From CAZOKH01 sp964580315 (GTDB taxonomy: Bacteria > Chloroflexota > Anaerolineae > Anaerolineales > Anaerolineaceae), in contig CAZOKH010000072.1 of NCBI GenBank assembly GCA_964580315.1, forward strand, positions 1-18,471: a stretch of 18,471 bases of DNA, in the 5' to 3' direction. The notes under the pieces are model-generated. The model did no database searches, was not told the origin of the DNA, and was given only the letters and a program-made list of their open reading frames with translations. Of the stretch, positions 6,697 to 13,237 are shown piece by piece. The position numbers were made by a program, and so were the translations under genes. The first letter of the stretch is position 1. Each line of letters begins with the position of its first letter.

Positions 6697-6757
6697 ACCG
6701 CGAAGACGCAAAGTTCGCAAAGTGAATACCCATTTATTTTTCTTAACGCCCTTTGCG
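6697..6757. repeat. CGC-AAG family repeat, single copy
   Basis: Starts with CACCGCGAAGACGCAAAG, continues with TTCGCAAAG and an AT-rich centre, and ends CTTAACGCCCTTTGCG. The two ends are imperfect inverted repeats with an 8-9 bp internal period of CGCNAAG. This is the same family as the array at 12101-13050. It lies directly upstream of the exonuclease promoter. Confidence 0.65.
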
Positions 6758-6760
6758 TTT

Positions 6761-6789
6761 TTAACATTTGACCCCAATCTTTGTATAAT
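6761..6789 (+). promoter_or_regulatory. promoter of the exonuclease/NTase unit
   Basis: TTAACA (6761-6766) and a perfect TATAAT (6784-6789) with 17 bp spacing. The predicted start is near 6796, about 22 nt before the ATG at 6818. It abuts the repeat at 6697-6757. Confidence 0.6.
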
Positions 6790-6817
6790 TAAACTACTTT
6801 CACTGGAGATTTTTTTC

Positions 6818-7438
6818 ATGACCCATCACAACGATTCAAACATCCTTCAAGGCGGCGAAGATTTCTACATCGTGGTGGATGTGGAAACCGCCGGACCCAC
6901 ACCCGGGGCGCACGCCCTGCTGTCGATTGGCGCCTGCACGCTGGGTGAACCGCGGCAAACCTTCTATGTCGAATTGCAGCCCGACGCCGAAGAAGTGGCG
7001 GCCGATGCCATGCAGATACACAAACTGTCGATGGAAACCCTGCGCCGCGAGGGGCTGCCGCCGAAAAAGGCGCTGGCGCAATTTGCCAGTTGGATTGACC
7101 GTGCGCGCCCCGAAAACGCCCGCGCGGTTTTCACGGCGTTCAACGCCCCTTTCGACTGGATGTTCATCCATCATTATTTTCACAAATACCTCGGCTTCAA
7201 TCCATTTGGGCACAAAGCGCTGGATATCAAGGCGTATTACATGGGGGTGTACGGCGTCTCCTGGTCGGAGACTTCACACAACACGGTCAGCGCAAAACTG
7301 ACCCACAACCGGCAGCTTCCACATCACGCTTTGCAAGACGCCATCATGGAAGCTGAATTGTTTGAGTTGATTCTGGCTGAATCGCTCAGAAAAGCGCACA
7401 AGGAGCCTGATCATGAAGGAACACAACAATCCACCTAA
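6818..7438 (+). CDS. DEDDh-family 3'-5' exonuclease (DnaQ/RNase T-like)
   Basis: 206 aa from the ATG at 6818, with GGAG at 6805-6808. A longer frame reaching to 6581 would translate repeat sequence and is not used. All three exonuclease motifs are present: Exo I VVDVETAG (D21, E23), Exo II FTAFNAPFDWMF (D113) and Exo III HHALQDA (H170, D174), giving the DEDDh set that holds two metal ions. Such enzymes remove 3' nucleotides from DNA or RNA. The protein is a stand-alone domain of the size of RNase T or a lone epsilon-like exonuclease; the substrate cannot be told. Its last 26 bp overlap the next gene, which implies translational coupling and a shared task. Confidence 0.88.
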   Translation: MTHHNDSNILQGGEDFYIVVDVETAGPTPGAHALLSIGACTLGEPRQTFYVELQPDAEEVAADAMQIHKLSMETLRREGLPPKKALAQFASWIDRARPENARAVFTAFNAPFDWMFIHHYFHKYLGFNPFGHKALDIKAYYMGVYGVSWSETSHNTVSAKLTHNRQLPHHALQDAIMEAELFELILAESLRKAHKEPDHEGTQQST

Positions 7439-8732
7439 CCAGGATTTACAATCCATCTTGGAATCGGCCCGCCGCCTGGGCGTTGAAATGGATGAAGGCG
7501 AAGCCTTGCAGTGGTTGAGCGCCATGATTGGCGAAGGGCAGGACAACGATATCCAGGTGGATGAGAAAAGCGGCATTTTTGGTCACCGCATCACCCTGCT
7601 CGATTTCAGCGACCGCGACCTGGCGCATTTTCGCAAAATTGGCAAGATTGTCGAATTTGAGGATATTCCGGGCAAGGTCGAAACCGCCCTGTCGCTGTCG
7701 GGCTCGGCTGCCCAGTCGAAAATTCAAACCCACCCCGGCGACGCCGACTTCTTCGAACGGGTCAACATCATTGCCCCCACGCGCGACGAAGCCTGCGATA
7801 TCTTGAGCCAGATCATGCGCGACAAGGCGCTGTCTACCCTGTCGGGCAAAACGCACACCCTCATCGAGGTCAAGTTCGGCTCCTACCCGCTGGACATGCG
7901 GCGCGGCGACACACTCCACAAAGCCGGCACACCCATTGCCTGGATGCCCAACGAGATTCATGATGAAAAAATCACCGGCGTAGGCGCTGACGGCAGATCG
8001 GTGGAGTTCACCTGGCTGGAGGCCTCCCGCGACCCCGGCTGGTGCAAGCTCGACTGGGTGGTGGCTGACACCAACCGCATGCAGTTGGTGAACGCCAGCA
8101 ACATGCTGGATGTGACCTGGGAAGCGCCCGACGGCAGCATCACCCCGCTGGACGGCTACCTGGACGCCTATTTCCAGGAGGTGTACCTGGACGCCTCTTC
8201 GGTACCCATCTTCAGCAAGCTGGTGAAACACGTGTCGGATGATGCCCTGGATGATTATGTGCACGCCCTGGAGAAGGAAGTGCACAAATATGTGACCAAG
8301 AGCCCCAATTTTGGCAAGGTGGCCAAGCGGCTCTACAACATCTTCCGCCTGACCGGGCGCTACACCGACGCCGCCTATTTGCGCGAGTTGTTCGATGAAC
8401 CCGCCACCGTGCTGTATCAGATTGGGGCGCTGGTGCGCACTGTGGATGAGAGTTTTCAACCCGGCTCGCAAATTGACAAAGCATCCATCCTCAACCAGGC
8501 CGACGAGTTGATCCTGTCTGTCACCGAGGTGCTGGAAGGCGAGCAGGAAAAAGAAATTGTGCGCCTGCTGCTGCGCTTCCGCGGCTTTTTGGCCGACGAT
8601 GTGAACCGCGGCACGCTTTCGCCGCAGGCTGGCGCCGTGAGCGCCGAGATGGTCAACCTGGTCAACAACTTCTTCTACGAGAAACTGACCGGCGTGCCGA
8701 CCATCAAAGAATACCTGGATAACCTGAAATAA
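7413..8732 (+). CDS. unrecognised protein with nucleotidyltransferase-like motif
   Basis: 439 aa. I do not recognise the family. A possible nucleotidyltransferase core is visible: SLSGSAAQSK (94-103, G97-S98) followed by HPGDADFFERV (107-117, D110 and D112). A third acidic strand LIEVKFGSY (150-158, E152) comes later, in the order hG-S, DxD, E of the pol-beta superfamily. Residues about 160-240 look like beta-rich sequence with several Trp; about 245-439 look helical, with no membrane segment or signal peptide. The start at 7413 is supported by AAGGAG (7400-7405) and by a 26-bp overlap with the exonuclease gene. A 13-bp-stem hairpin follows the stop. The pairing of a 3' exonuclease with a putative nucleotide-adding enzyme suggests nucleic-acid end processing, by inference only. 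Confidence 0.7.
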   Translation: MKEHNNPPNQDLQSILESARRLGVEMDEGEALQWLSAMIGEGQDNDIQVDEKSGIFGHRITLLDFSDRDLAHFRKIGKIVEFEDIPGKVETALSLSGSAAQSKIQTHPGDADFFERVNIIAPTRDEACDILSQIMRDKALSTLSGKTHTLIEVKFGSYPLDMRRGDTLHKAGTPIAWMPNEIHDEKITGVGADGRSVEFTWLEASRDPGWCKLDWVVADTNRMQLVNASNMLDVTWEAPDGSITPLDGYLDAYFQEVYLDASSVPIFSKLVKHVSDDALDDYVHALEKEVHKYVTKSPNFGKVAKRLYNIFRLTGRYTDAAYLRELFDEPATVLYQIGALVRTVDESFQPGSQIDKASILNQADELILSVTEVLEGEQEKEIVRLLLRFRGFLADDVNRGTLSPQAGAVSAEMVNLVNNFFYEKLTGVPTIKEYLDNLK

Positions 8733-8739
8733 AGGCCAT

Positions 8740-8785
8740 ACCTCACCGGTTTTCGCGAAACCCGTGAGGTCTGATGGAATTTTTT
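8740..8785 (+). terminator. terminator-like hairpin after the exonuclease/NTase unit
   Basis: ACCTCACCGGTTT (8740-8752) and AAACCCGTGAGGT (8758-8770) form a 13-bp stem with one mismatch and a TCGCG loop, followed nine bases later by TTTTTT (8780-8785). It sits 8 bp after the stop codon. It may alternatively be an extragenic palindromic repeat that serves as terminator. Confidence 0.6.
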
Positions 8786-8799
8786 GATACTCCCTTGCT

Positions 8800-8910
8800 T
8801 GAGAGGGGACAGGGGCAGGTCGCCAAGACCGCCCGCCCCTGACCCCCCTGATCTACTTCGTGGGCGCTTCACGAGGGAGTAAGATTCCCATCCCTCAAGG
8901 GAAGGGTTAG
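8800..8910. repeat. GC-rich extragenic repeat-like sequence
   Basis: Runs such as AGGGGCAGG ... CCCGCCCCT (around 8812-8840) and CCCATCCCTCAAGGGA (near 8888-8903) form imperfect hairpins. There is no coding frame. The style matches REP-type sequences like that at 6535-6553. Boundaries are approximate. Confidence 0.4.
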
Positions 8911-8927
8911 GGATAGGTACATTTTCT

Positions 8928-8936
8928 TGTTATACT
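8928..8936 (+). promoter_or_regulatory. extended -10 promoter of the AhpD-like gene
   Basis: TG-T-TATACT gives an extended -10, with a start near 8943 and a leader of about 24 nt that includes the RBS AGGATGAGGTG. Confidence 0.5.
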
Positions 8937-8966
8937 AGCCTCATCTTTTTAGGATGAGGTGACACC

Positions 8967-9317
8967 ATGACCGACCGACTGGATGATTTTCAAGAATACC
9001 GCGCGCGCATGAATGAGCGCATTTTGTCCATTGACCACCAGGGCATCAAACGCTTTTTCAACCTCGACACAGCCGCCTATCGCCCCGGCGCGCTGGACAA
9101 CAAGACCAAAGAGCTGCTGGGACTGACCGCCTCGATGGTGCTGCGCTGCAACGACTGCATTGATTATCACGTTTTGCAGTGCGTCGACCTCGGCTGCACG
9201 GACGAAGAACTGTATGAGGCGTTCAATGTGGCGCTGGTGGTGGGCGGCAGCATTGTCATTCCGCACCTGCGCCATGCGGTCGAGACGCTCGACCTGCGCC
9301 GTGCACAATTGGATTGA
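8967..9317 (+). CDS. carboxymuconolactone decarboxylase / AhpD-like protein
   Basis: 116 aa, the usual length for a one-domain CMD-family protein. The AhpD signature E-x11-C-x2-C-x3-H is complete: E49, C61, C64, H68 (segment CNDCIDYH). Members with this motif are thiol-based peroxidase or disulfide-relay proteins that form all-helical oligomers, so a cytosolic antioxidant role is more likely than true muconolactone decarboxylation. The C-terminal part, ALVVGGSIVIPHLRHAVE, is also typical. An AGGTG Shine-Dalgarno precedes the ATG. It has its own promoter and stands 61 bp upstream of pstS, in the same direction. It may be read through into pst but is probably a separate unit. Confidence 0.88.
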   Translation: MTDRLDDFQEYRARMNERILSIDHQGIKRFFNLDTAAYRPGALDNKTKELLGLTASMVLRCNDCIDYHVLQCVDLGCTDEELYEAFNVALVVGGSIVIPHLRHAVETLDLRRAQLD

Positions 9318-9363
9318 TTTTTCGACGTGAGCAATTTCTCAAATATTTCTGTCTTCCTTCGGG

Positions 9364-9369
9364 TATAAT
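9364..9369 (+). promoter_or_regulatory. -10 element of pstS, implying a near-leaderless transcript
   Basis: Perfect TATAAT ending only 9 bp before the pstS ATG at 9379, so a start 7 nt downstream would give a leader of about 2-3 nt. No good -35 hexamer is seen at 9341-9346, which could mean activator dependence (PhoB-type), but no clear Pho box was recognised. Confidence 0.45.
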
Positions 9370-9378
9370 CGATAGAAG

Positions 9379-10275
9379 ATGAGAAGGGCTCACTTCCTTT
9401 TTTTGATATTGATCTTATCGATTGTTCTCTCTGCCTGCACGTCTGCTGACCAAACAGTTGTGCAATCTGAATCCAACAATTCCACATACATCGAGAATAA
9501 AGGTTCCGACACCATCGTCAACCTGGCGCTGGCCTGGGCTGAAGCCTACCAGGCGCTGCACCCCGAGGTGCGCATTTCGGTCACCGGCGGCGGCAGCGGC
9601 ACCGGCCTGGCGGCGCTGACCAACGGCACGGTGGATGTTGCCAATGCTTCGCGGCAGATTAAACCCGAAGAGCAGCAGCAAGCTGAAGACGCCGGCTATA
9701 ACCCGGTGGAATTTGTGATCGCTCGCGATGCCATTGCGGTGATTGTGAACCCGGAAAATCCCATTGATCGTTTGACCCTGCCGCAAATTTCTCAGATTTT
9801 CAGTGGAAAAATCAACAACTGGAGCGAACTGGGTGGCGATGACCGCCCGATTGTGCGCGTCTCGCGCGAAACCAATTCGGGCACGCATGTCTATTTTCTC
9901 GAATCGGTCATTCGCCTGGGGGATGATGAAGACCCCACCATTTTTTCAGCCGACACGCTGCTGCTGCCTTCTTCGGAGGGCATCATAGCTGAGGTGAGCG
10001 ATAATCCCAACGCCATCGGATATGATGGACTGGGATATGTAACCGACGAGGTCAAGGTGCTGGCGGTGGCGGGTGAAGATGGAAAGGTTTACATCAAGCC
10101 GTCGGCTGGCACAGTGAACAACGGATCGTATCCCATTGCACGTGAACTATACATGTACACCATTGATACCCCGCAGGGCGCATTGCTGGAATATTTGAAC
10201 TGGGTGCGCTCCAGCGAGGGGCAGACCATTGTCAGCGAACTGGGGTTTGTGCCTTACAACGTAACGGAGAACTGA
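9379..10275 (+). CDS. pstS: phosphate ABC transporter substrate-binding lipoprotein PstS
   Basis: 298 aa. N-terminal signal of a lipoprotein: MRR, a hydrophobic stretch, then LSAC with C20 as the lipidated cysteine. The mature part shows PstS family features: the GSDTIVNLALAWAEAY segment (about 43-58), SVTGGGSGTGLAAL (71-84), DVANASRQI, a SGTHVYFLESVI segment in which Ser-Gly-Thr helps bind phosphate (about 172-183), and a C-terminal SSEGQTIVSELGFVPY. It captures phosphate outside the membrane and passes it to PstCA. The only Met compatible with the signal peptide is the one at 9379. No strong Shine-Dalgarno is present, consistent with a near-leaderless transcript. It is the first gene of pstSCA-(insertion)-B. 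Confidence 0.92.
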   Translation: MRRAHFLFLILILSIVLSACTSADQTVVQSESNNSTYIENKGSDTIVNLALAWAEAYQALHPEVRISVTGGGSGTGLAALTNGTVDVANASRQIKPEEQQQAEDAGYNPVEFVIARDAIAVIVNPENPIDRLTLPQISQIFSGKINNWSELGGDDRPIVRVSRETNSGTHVYFLESVIRLGDDEDPTIFSADTLLLPSSEGIIAEVSDNPNAIGYDGLGYVTDEVKVLAVAGEDGKVYIKPSAGTVNNGSYPIARELYMYTIDTPQGALLEYLNWVRSSEGQTIVSELGFVPYNVTEN

Positions 10276-10284
10276 TTTCGGATT

Positions 10285-11181
10285 ATGAATCGCCGCGAAG
10301 AAATTAAGGAACTGATCATCACCCGCATCATTCAAGCAGCCGGCTACTTGAGCATTTTATTCGTGGCGTTAATTTGCCTGTTTTTGATCCGTGAGGGGCT
10401 GCCGGCGCTGTCTGAAGTGCCTCTCAGCAGCCTGCTGGGTTCGCGCTGGTATCCCATTGAAGACTATTTTGGCATTCTGCCCCTGTTGACCGGCAGCCTG
10501 ATTGTGACCCTGGGTGCGGTGTTGATTGCCGTGCCGCTGGGGGTTGGCACCGGGGTGTATATTGCTGAAATTGCACCGCAGTGGGCCAATGAAATTCTCA
10601 AACCCATGATCGAGATTCTGGCAGGCATTCCTTCGGTGGTGTTGGGATTTATGGGAATCCTGGTGCTTTCACCTTTTTTACGTGAATCGCTCAACCTGCC
10701 CACCGGGCTCACCGCTTTCACCGGCAGCCTGTTGCTGGGCTGGGCGGCCATTCCCACCATTGTTTCGGTCACCGAAGATGCCATGAATGCCGTGCCGCGT
10801 TCCTACCGCGAAGCCTCGCTGGCACTGGGCGCTACGCGCTGGCAAACCATCTGGGGAGTCACGGTTCCGGCGGCGCGCAGCGGCATTTTAACCGCGGTGA
10901 TGTTGGGCCTGGGGCGCGTGATTGGTGAAACCATGGCAGTGATGATGGTGACTGGCAACGCCCCCACCCTGCCTGCCGGTTTAAACGCCCTGTTCCTGCC
11001 GGTGCGCACCATGACCGCCACCATAGCCTCTGAAATGGGCGAAGTGGCTAACGGCAGCACTCACTATCATATACTTTTCTTTATTGGCCTGGTGTTATTC
11101 ACCCTGGCTTTAATCATTAATATCGTGGCATTTATTTTCAGTCACCAGCGTATCAAACGCGCCGAGCGGCTGCTATCGTAA
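10285..11181 (+). CDS. pstC: phosphate ABC transporter permease PstC
   Basis: 298 aa integral membrane permease with about six transmembrane segments. The BPD_transp_1 core includes LLTGSLIVTLGAVLIAVPLG (about 67-86) and IEILAGIPSVVLGFMG (about 108-123). The cytoplasmic EAA loop reads YREASLALGATRWQTIW (about 173-189), which contacts PstB, and a conserved GRVIGETMAVMMVTGN follows. The N-terminal helix (about 17-36) and the order S-C-A identify PstC rather than PstA. The start lies 9 bp after pstS. The weak GGAG at about 10266 is 15 nt away, so translational coupling to pstS is likely. It forms the channel with PstA. Confidence 0.93.
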   Translation: MNRREEIKELIITRIIQAAGYLSILFVALICLFLIREGLPALSEVPLSSLLGSRWYPIEDYFGILPLLTGSLIVTLGAVLIAVPLGVGTGVYIAEIAPQWANEILKPMIEILAGIPSVVLGFMGILVLSPFLRESLNLPTGLTAFTGSLLLGWAAIPTIVSVTEDAMNAVPRSYREASLALGATRWQTIWGVTVPAARSGILTAVMLGLGRVIGETMAVMMVTGNAPTLPAGLNALFLPVRTMTATIASEMGEVANGSTHYHILFFIGLVLFTLALIINIVAFIFSHQRIKRAERLLS

Positions 11182-11190
11182 AGGGCGCTC

Positions 11191-12087
11191 ATGGAAGAGA
11201 AAAAATCGTATCTCGATGTGGTGCGCAGCCAGCATAAAGGCTTAACCTCACAACAGCGTGAAAAAATGGGGCAGTTTTTCCTGATGCTGGTGGGAGTGAT
11301 CACGGTGCTGCCCATTGTGGCGCTGTTGATCTATATCATCATCCAGGGCGCGCCGGCCATCAGTTGGGAATTTATCTCCGCCATGCCGTCAGACGGCATG
11401 CGCTCCGGCGGCATTCTACCCGCCATTGTCGGCACATTTTATCTAACCCTGGGAACAGCGTTGTTTTCCATCCCGCCCGGCATTGCGGCGGCGGTTTATC
11501 TCTCGGAATATGCGCCGGATAACCGCTGGACACGCCTGATCCGCATCACCATGATCAACCTGGCGGGCATCCCGTCGGTGGTGTATGGGTTGTTTGGGCT
11601 GGGATTGTTTGTGTTGTTTCTCAAATTTGGCACCAGCATTTTGGCGGCTTCGCTCACCCTGTCAATCATGACCCTGCCGGTGATCATCAGCACCAGTGAA
11701 GAGGCGCTGCGCGCGGTGCCGAGCGGTTTCCGCACAGTGAGCATCTCGCTGGGCGCCACCAAGTGGCAAACCATCCGCAACATTGTGCTGCCGCAAAGCC
11801 TGCCCGGCATCATCACCGGGGTTATCCTGGGTTTGCAGCGCGCTGCCGGCGAGACCGCCCCCATTCTGTTCACCGGGGCGGCGTTCTTTTTGCCGCGTTT
11901 GCCGCAGTCGCCGTTCGATGCCACCATGGCGCTGCCCTATCACCTGTTTGTCATCTCCACCCAGGTGCCGGGCATGCCGATCAAGATTCAATACGGAACG
12001 GTGCTGGTGCTGCTGGTGTTTGTGCTGGGCATGGAATTGATCGCCACCATCATCCGTTCCCGCGCCCGCGCCCGGCGGCAGTGGTAA
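11191..12087 (+). CDS. pstA: phosphate ABC transporter permease PstA
   Basis: 298 aa permease partner of PstC. Typical PstA features: MRSGGILPAIVGTFYLTLGT (about 70-89), INLAGIPSVVYGLFGLGLF, the EAA loop FRTVSISLGATKWQTIRNIV, then LQRAAGETAPILFTGAAFF and the C-terminal helix LVLLVFVLGMELIATIIRSR. Six transmembrane segments are expected. AAGGG, partly overlapping the pstC stop, lies 7 nt before the ATG. The coding sequence ends at an intact stop; the repeat array starts about 13 bp later and separates it from pstB by about 1.1 kb. Confidence 0.93.
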   Translation: MEEKKSYLDVVRSQHKGLTSQQREKMGQFFLMLVGVITVLPIVALLIYIIIQGAPAISWEFISAMPSDGMRSGGILPAIVGTFYLTLGTALFSIPPGIAAAVYLSEYAPDNRWTRLIRITMINLAGIPSVVYGLFGLGLFVLFLKFGTSILAASLTLSIMTLPVIISTSEEALRAVPSGFRTVSISLGATKWQTIRNIVLPQSLPGIITGVILGLQRAAGETAPILFTGAAFFLPRLPQSPFDATMALPYHLFVISTQVPGMPIKIQYGTVLVLLVFVLGMELIATIIRSRARARRQW

Positions 12088-12100
12088 ATTTGTTGAACCG

Positions 12101-12398
12101 CTAAGGCGCGAAGAACGCGAAGAAAATAAAAAAAACTTAGCGCCCTTGGCGTCTTTGCGGTAAAGAAAGTGACAAACCGCTAAGGCGCAAAGAACGCGAA
12201 GGAAAATAATAAAAGAAAACTTAGCGCCCTTGGCGTCTTTGCGGTAAAGAAAGTGACAAACCGCTAAGGGAAATAATAAAAGAAAACTTAGCGCCCTTGG
12301 CGTCTTTGCGGTAAAGAAAAGCGATAAACCGCTAAGGCGCGAAGAACGCGAAAAAAATTGAAAAAACTTAGCGCCCCTGGCATCTGTACGGTGAAGAA
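12101..12398. repeat. left CGC-AAG palindromic repeat array
   Basis: This stretch contains no gene. Four units follow each other: 12101-12165, 12176-12248, 12259-12314 (lacking its left arm CGCAAAGAACGCGAA) and 12327-12395. A full unit begins ACCGCTAAGGCGC and continues with an AAGAACGCGAAG-like arm. It has an A-rich centre and ends CTTAGCGCCCTTGGCGTC-TTTGCGGT. The left arm and the reverse complement of the right arm match at about 20 of 26 positions, so each unit is an imperfect hairpin. Within an arm CGCNAAG recurs every 8-9 bp. The last unit runs directly into the start codon of the GxxExxY gene. Confidence 0.85.
12153..12339 (+). repeat. 187-bp direct repeat, left copy
   Basis: Identical at every base to 12826-13012 (offset 673). 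With one mismatch at 12340 the match continues to 12352. The two copies flank the GxxExxY gene in direct orientation and include two and a half hairpin units each. Confidence 0.9.
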
Positions 12399-12776
12399 AT
12401 GGACATCGAAGAAATTGGCAGGCAAATCATTGATGCGGTTGTAAAGGTTCATAAATCATTAGGCCCCGGTCTTTTAGAATCTGCTTATCAAAATTGCCTG
12501 GCATATGAGCTTCGTCAACGAGGTTTGGATGTCAAATGTGAAGTGCCTCAACCGGTAAAGTATGAAAACTTGCAAATTGATGCCGGTTATCGATTGGATA
12601 TGCTGGTGGAAAATGTTGTTATTATTGAAAATAAAACGGTTGAAAAAGTGTTGCCCATTCACGAAGCTCAATTGTTGACCTATCTGAAACTTAAAGATTG
12701 CCGCCTGGGATATTTAATCAACTGGAATGTGCCGCTTATTCGAAATGGAATTCACCGAATGGTGAATAAGTTGTAA
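12399..12776 (+). CDS. GxxExxY protein (PDDEXK_3 family)
   Basis: 125 aa. The diagnostic motif is G24-L-L-E27-S-A-Y30 within GPGLLESAY (22-30). A PD-(D/E)XK-like core follows: RLDMLV with D67, IIENK with E77 and K79, and the helix HEAQLLTYLK with Q91. Members are predicted nuclease-fold proteins of unknown role, very common in environmental genomes and often embedded in short repeats. Here the gene is enclosed on both sides by the CGC-AAG array. Its start overlaps the end of a repeat unit (CGGTGAAGAAATGGAC against CGGTAAAGAAAGTGAC), and no proper Shine-Dalgarno is seen. It is more AT-rich than pstA and pstB on either side. Both points suggest that it arrived together with the repeats. Confidence 0.88.
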   Translation: MDIEEIGRQIIDAVVKVHKSLGPGLLESAYQNCLAYELRQRGLDVKCEVPQPVKYENLQIDAGYRLDMLVENVVIIENKTVEKVLPIHEAQLLTYLKLKDCRLGYLINWNVPLIRNGIHRMVNKL

Positions 12777-13060
12777 AAGTGGTTGATTTTATAATAAGCA
12801 CTAAAAAACTTAGCGCCCTTAGCGACTTTGCGGTAAAGAAAGTGACAAACCGCTAAGGCGCAAAGAACGCGAAGGAAAATAATAAAAGAAAACTTAGCGC
12901 CCTTGGCGTCTTTGCGGTAAAGAAAGTGACAAACCGCTAAGGGAAATAATAAAAGAAAACTTAGCGCCCTTGGCGTCTTTGCGGTAAAGAAAAGCGATAA
13001 ACCGCTAAGGCGTGAAGAACGCGAAGAAAATCCTGGCGACTTTGCGGTAAAAAGGTAAGT
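12777..13060. repeat. right CGC-AAG palindromic repeat array
   Basis: No gene here. After a short AT-rich tail (12777-12802) there is a right half-unit (12803-12837), then full (12849-12921), left-arm-deleted (12932-12987) and shortened (13000-13050) units, in the same order as on the left. The shortened unit ends TTTGCGGTAAAAAGG directly before the pstB start, so repeat sequence supplies the pstB leader. Confidence 0.85.
12826..13012 (+). repeat. 187-bp direct repeat, right copy
   Basis: Exact copy of 12153-12339. Identity over 187 bp between copies on both sides of one gene points to recent duplication, gene conversion, or an assembly effect. Confidence 0.9.
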
Positions 13061-13082
13061 ATGGATAAGATTGTTATCGAAC
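13028..13082 (+). repeat. 55-bp contig-end overlap, left copy, with partial pstB start
   Basis: These 55 bases are identical to 13183-13237 beyond the N run. They contain the pstB ATG (13061) and its first seven codons. They most likely represent the same DNA read twice at a scaffold join, not a real second pstB start. Confidence 0.85.
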
Positions 13083-13182
13083 NNNNNNNNNNNNNNNNNN
13101 NNNNNNNNNNNNNNNNNNNNNNNNNNNNNNNNNNNNNNNNNNNNNNNNNNNNNNNNNNNNNNNNNNNNNNNNNNNNNNNNNN
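13083..13182. other. assembly gap of exactly 100 N
   Basis: A run of 100 Ns, a common default for gaps of unknown size. Because both flanks carry the same 55 bp, the true sequence probably has no gap, and 155 bp here are surplus. Confidence 0.9.
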
Positions 13183-13237
13183 AAATCCTGGCGACTTTGC
13201 GGTAAAAAGGTAAGTATGGATAAGATTGTTATCGAAC
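13183..13237 (+). repeat. 55-bp contig-end overlap, right copy
   Basis: Identical to 13028-13082; this copy continues into the complete pstB gene. Confidence 0.85.

Noticed and set aside
6581..6817. Upstream extension of the exonuclease frame
   Set aside because: It would translate repeat sequence and precede the promoter at 6761-6789. The ATG at 6818 has GGAG and starts just before the conserved domain.
7446..8471. Long minus-strand open frame (341 codons) opposite the 439-aa protein
   Set aside because: It is antisense to a well-supported gene with RBS, overlap coupling and motif. Its translation is rich in Gly, His, Val and Gln and shows no recognisable domain, as expected for a shadow in GC-biased codons.
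8967..9317. True 4-carboxymuconolactone decarboxylase of aromatic degradation
   Set aside because: The AhpD-type Cys-x2-Cys-x3-His motif and lack of any aromatic-degradation neighbours favour a thiol-redox role.
12101..13050. CRISPR array
   Set aside because: The repeats are themselves palindromic units of about 55-75 bp directly adjoining each other, with no unique spacers of constant length and no cas genes nearby.
13061..13082. Second, truncated pstB pseudogene
   Set aside because: The sequence is identical to the true pstB start and ends at the N run; the 55-bp contig overlap explains it better.
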